Assembly: GCA_964495705.1 (NCBI GenBank)
Contig: CAZBWS010000033.1
Location: 1 to 25,894 of the forward strand
DNA length: 25,894 nucleotides
Direction: 5' to 3'
From: CAZBWS01 sp964495705
GTDB taxonomy: Bacteria; Pseudomonadota; Gammaproteobacteria; HTCC5015
The notes under the pieces: generated by a model
Seen by the model: the letters and a program-made list of their open reading frames with translations, nothing else
Told to the model about the DNA's origin: nothing
Databases searched by the model: none
Shown: piece after piece, positions 23,965 through 25,894 of the stretch
How positions within the stretch are numbered: position 1 is the first letter of the stretch
Layout: every line of letters begins with the position of its first letter
Position numbers and translations under genes: made by a program

Positions 23965-25716
23965 GTGCTAGTGAATCGTTTTAAGCAGCTCCCCGCAGTG
24001 CAGGGCATTCGCGCCCGTTACTACAAAATAGGTGATCGTGTGGCGAGTATTGCTCGCCCCAGTCGAAAAGTATGGGAACACTCTATTGTCGAGCAGGCTA
24101 AGGATGTCATTGATCTCGCTCGTTGGCGCTTAAACTGGCAAGAGTATGACCTAGACTATTGTCCTATTGGCGAGGGCGAGGTGTTTATGAGTGCTCGCCA
24201 AGCCTTAGGCTTGCTGGAGCCAGAGCAAACGGTACTTAGCAGTGGGTTTGGAGCAACAGGACGTTGTTCCCTGTTCTTCTGGGGCTTGCGTGATTTATAC
24301 CGCGAAGCAGCCTATCCGCATTCCTTAAACTGGATGTCGGTTAGCGCCCAAGGTGGTCGAGGCATGTTGCCCGGTACAGCAGAAGAGTTGGCAGAGCCTG
24401 GCTTGCTAAGTAGTTATTTCTGCGGGCATATGGAATCGGCAAGGGCGCTGCTAAATTTAGCAGAACAAGGTGATCTAGCCTTGCATAGCCTGCCTCAAGG
24501 GGTGATGGCGCAGTTAATTGAACTGCAGTCTCAAGGTGTGTATAGCCTGAAGTCTGAGGTTGGCTTGGGCTGTTTCTTTGACCCCAGAGTCGGTAGCGGT
24601 TCTGCGATAGCGAATACCGAGCAACAATGGGTTGCTCTTAATGATGAACTGCTGGAGTACAGTTTACCGAAAATTGATGTTGCATTAATCTCAGCCAGCT
24701 ATGCGGATAGTCTAGGAAATATCTACTTTACTGACTTGCCAGCCATCTCTGAACACCGTGAAGCTGCAGCAGCGGCTCATGCCAATGGCGGCAAGGTATT
24801 GGTTACTGTGGGCGGTATTGTGGATGTAGATGAAGACAATATTGCTATCCCTGCGGCGCAGGTGGACGCGGTTGTGGTAAATCTGTTGCAGGAACAAATT
24901 GCCGGTGTGCGATTAGATGATGCCTGGCCAGAATTCTTCCCCGACGCGCCGCTAGAAGATAGTTCAGAGGCGCAAGCCATGATGTCCCGTATGCGTTTGA
25001 TTAATAGCATGGCCGCTGTGGCCAGCCCGCGGGGCGAGCCAGATCAGTTAATAGCGCGCCACGCTAGCGAATTGGTGATTAAACATGCGCCTAAAAACGG
25101 TCTCGCCAATGTCGGCGTAGGTATGCCAGAAGAAGTGGCCTATCAAGTACAGCTTGATCCACGCGCAAAGGATTTGATATTTACTTCAGAAGCGGGTGTT
25201 TATGGAGGCCTGCCGGGTTCCGGTATGTTTTTTGGCATGGCGGTTAAACCACTCTCCATTCATAGCTCAGCATGGATGTTCAAACAATATGCTCAGCGTT
25301 TAGACGTCACGGTATTGGGGTTTTTGCAAGTCGATAGCCAAGGCAACGTCAACGTTTCTCACCGTGGCGATAGCCCCCGAAATTTTGTTGGGGCAGGGGG
25401 CTTCTGTGATATCGCTGACGGGGCTAAAACCATTGTATTCGTGGGCTCTTGGATGGTGCGCGGGCAATACCGTGTTAGCAAAGGCAAAGTCGAAATGGTT
25501 AAACAAGGAAAAGCCAAGTTTGTGCAACAGGTTGATCAGATTACCTTTAATGGCCAGCGCGCATTAGCTCAAGGTAAGACGGTGTATTACGTTAGCAACG
25601 TAGGCGTATTTAAGTTGACCGAAGAAGGTGTAGAACTACAGTATATGATGCCAGGTATAGAGCTTCAGCGTGACGTGTTGGGGATTAGCGAGGCGGAGAT
25701 TGTGGTGCCTACATAG
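23965..25716 (+). CDS. Class I CoA-transferase, YdiF/propionate CoA-transferase-like
   Basis: The 583-residue protein joins the two CoA-transferase halves. The C-terminal half has NVGVGMPEEVAYQV and FTSEAGVYGGLPGSG, whose Glu matches the covalent-CoA glutamate of family I enzymes ((S/A)E(S/A)G..GG), then GGFCDIADGAKTIVFVGSW. The N-terminal half is more diverged than usual: it opens with VLSSGFGATGRC-like turns instead of the standard opening, so the acyl partner is uncertain (acetate, propionate or acetoacetate). The GTG start at 23965 has a weak AGAG upstream; GTG 23971 is an alternative. Divergent from the secreted protein/thioesterase unit. Confidence 0.75.
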   Translation: MLVNRFKQLPAVQGIRARYYKIGDRVASIARPSRKVWEHSIVEQAKDVIDLARWRLNWQEYDLDYCPIGEGEVFMSARQALGLLEPEQTVLSSGFGATGRCSLFFWGLRDLYREAAYPHSLNWMSVSAQGGRGMLPGTAEELAEPGLLSSYFCGHMESARALLNLAEQGDLALHSLPQGVMAQLIELQSQGVYSLKSEVGLGCFFDPRVGSGSAIANTEQQWVALNDELLEYSLPKIDVALISASYADSLGNIYFTDLPAISEHREAAAAAHANGGKVLVTVGGIVDVDEDNIAIPAAQVDAVVVNLLQEQIAGVRLDDAWPEFFPDAPLEDSSEAQAMMSRMRLINSMAAVASPRGEPDQLIARHASELVIKHAPKNGLANVGVGMPEEVAYQVQLDPRAKDLIFTSEAGVYGGLPGSGMFFGMAVKPLSIHSSAWMFKQYAQRLDVTVLGFLQVDSQGNVNVSHRGDSPRNFVGAGGFCDIADGAKTIVFVGSWMVRGQYRVSKGKVEMVKQGKAKFVQQVDQITFNGQRALAQGKTVYYVSNVGVFKLTEEGVELQYMMPGIELQRDVLGISEAEIVVPT

Positions 25717-25894
25717 ACGTAGGTAAGGGGCGAGAGCAGGAGCTTTGCCTACGGTGGAGTGATGCGGGAAAGCGTAGGGCAGATAAGAGATAGCGCCATC
25801 AGGCGAGTTAAAATTGGCGTTACGCTTAGACTTTCCGCCTGAAGGCGCTAAGGCTTTTCAGGCCTACTAGGAGGGGGGCTTACGAGTGAACGCC
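25717..25894. repeat. Intergenic hairpin region downstream of the CoA-transferase gene
   Basis: TAGCGCCATCAGGCG (25791-25805) and CGCCTGAAGGCGCTA (25836-25850) are inverted repeats with 14 of 15 pairs and a 30-base loop. Just upstream, TGCCTACG and CGTAGGGCA can also pair with one bulge. No T tract follows, so it is not a standard terminator. It may be a dispersed repeat or an RNA-processing structure; no gene is seen here. Confidence 0.55.

Overview
The window looks like a chromosomal stretch of a marine-type gammaproteobacterium with moderate GC. The evidence is the gene content and layout: a LiuR-type leucine/isovalerate operon that includes acetoacetyl-CoA synthetase, a large thrombospondin-3/Ig-repeat surface protein, Gram-negative signal peptides and outer-membrane barrels, and a Fur-type operator. 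No lineage can be assigned more finely from the sequence alone. One assembly gap of exactly 100 N lies at 17578-17677.

Left part (1-3561): the 3' part of a very long secreted adhesin-like gene. In order it carries Ig-like repeats, alanine-rich helical repeats, calcium-binding TSP3 repeats, a C-terminal sorting-like segment, and then, in the same frame, what looks like a second signal peptide plus a small outer-membrane barrel. A perfect 20-bp palindromic terminator separates it from the next, convergent genes.

Envelope cluster (3590-11112): a minus-strand pair encodes a GT-C-type membrane glycosyltransferase and a VTT (TVP38/TMEM64) protein fused to a mercuric-reductase-like flavoprotein. 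Divergent from it is a plus-strand five-gene run: a small exported Cys protein, an outer-membrane barrel, a GT2 polyprenyl-phosphate-sugar-synthase-like enzyme, an exported DUF547 protein and a small exported Cys protein. The run meets a stand-alone VTT paralogue tail to tail. Together these could build, flip and use a lipid-linked sugar at the envelope, but that role is inferred.

Iron-linked spot (11113-12520): a strong Fur box precedes a small ORF that is only complete if a -1 shift occurs at an A7 run. The neighbouring gene is a six-TM protein with a degenerate GGDEF domain, which has a weaker Fur-like palindrome at its start.

Catabolic operon (12556-22601, minus strand): liuR-liuA-liuB-[transglutaminase-like]-liuC-liuD-liuE-aacS. 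It takes isovaleryl-CoA (leucine degradation) through methylcrotonyl-CoA, methylglutaconyl-CoA and HMG-CoA to acetyl-CoA and acetoacetate, which AacS re-activates. A MerR-type palindrome inside a candidate promoter precedes liuR. Three copies of a ~105-115 bp inverted-repeat element sit in the intergenic gaps of the lower half of the operon. The N gap falls at the liuC/liuD junction and probably hides a fourth.

Right part (22602-25894): a likely decayed small gene, a secreted protein translationally coupled to a PaaI-type thioesterase, a divergent class I CoA-transferase, and a terminal hairpin region.
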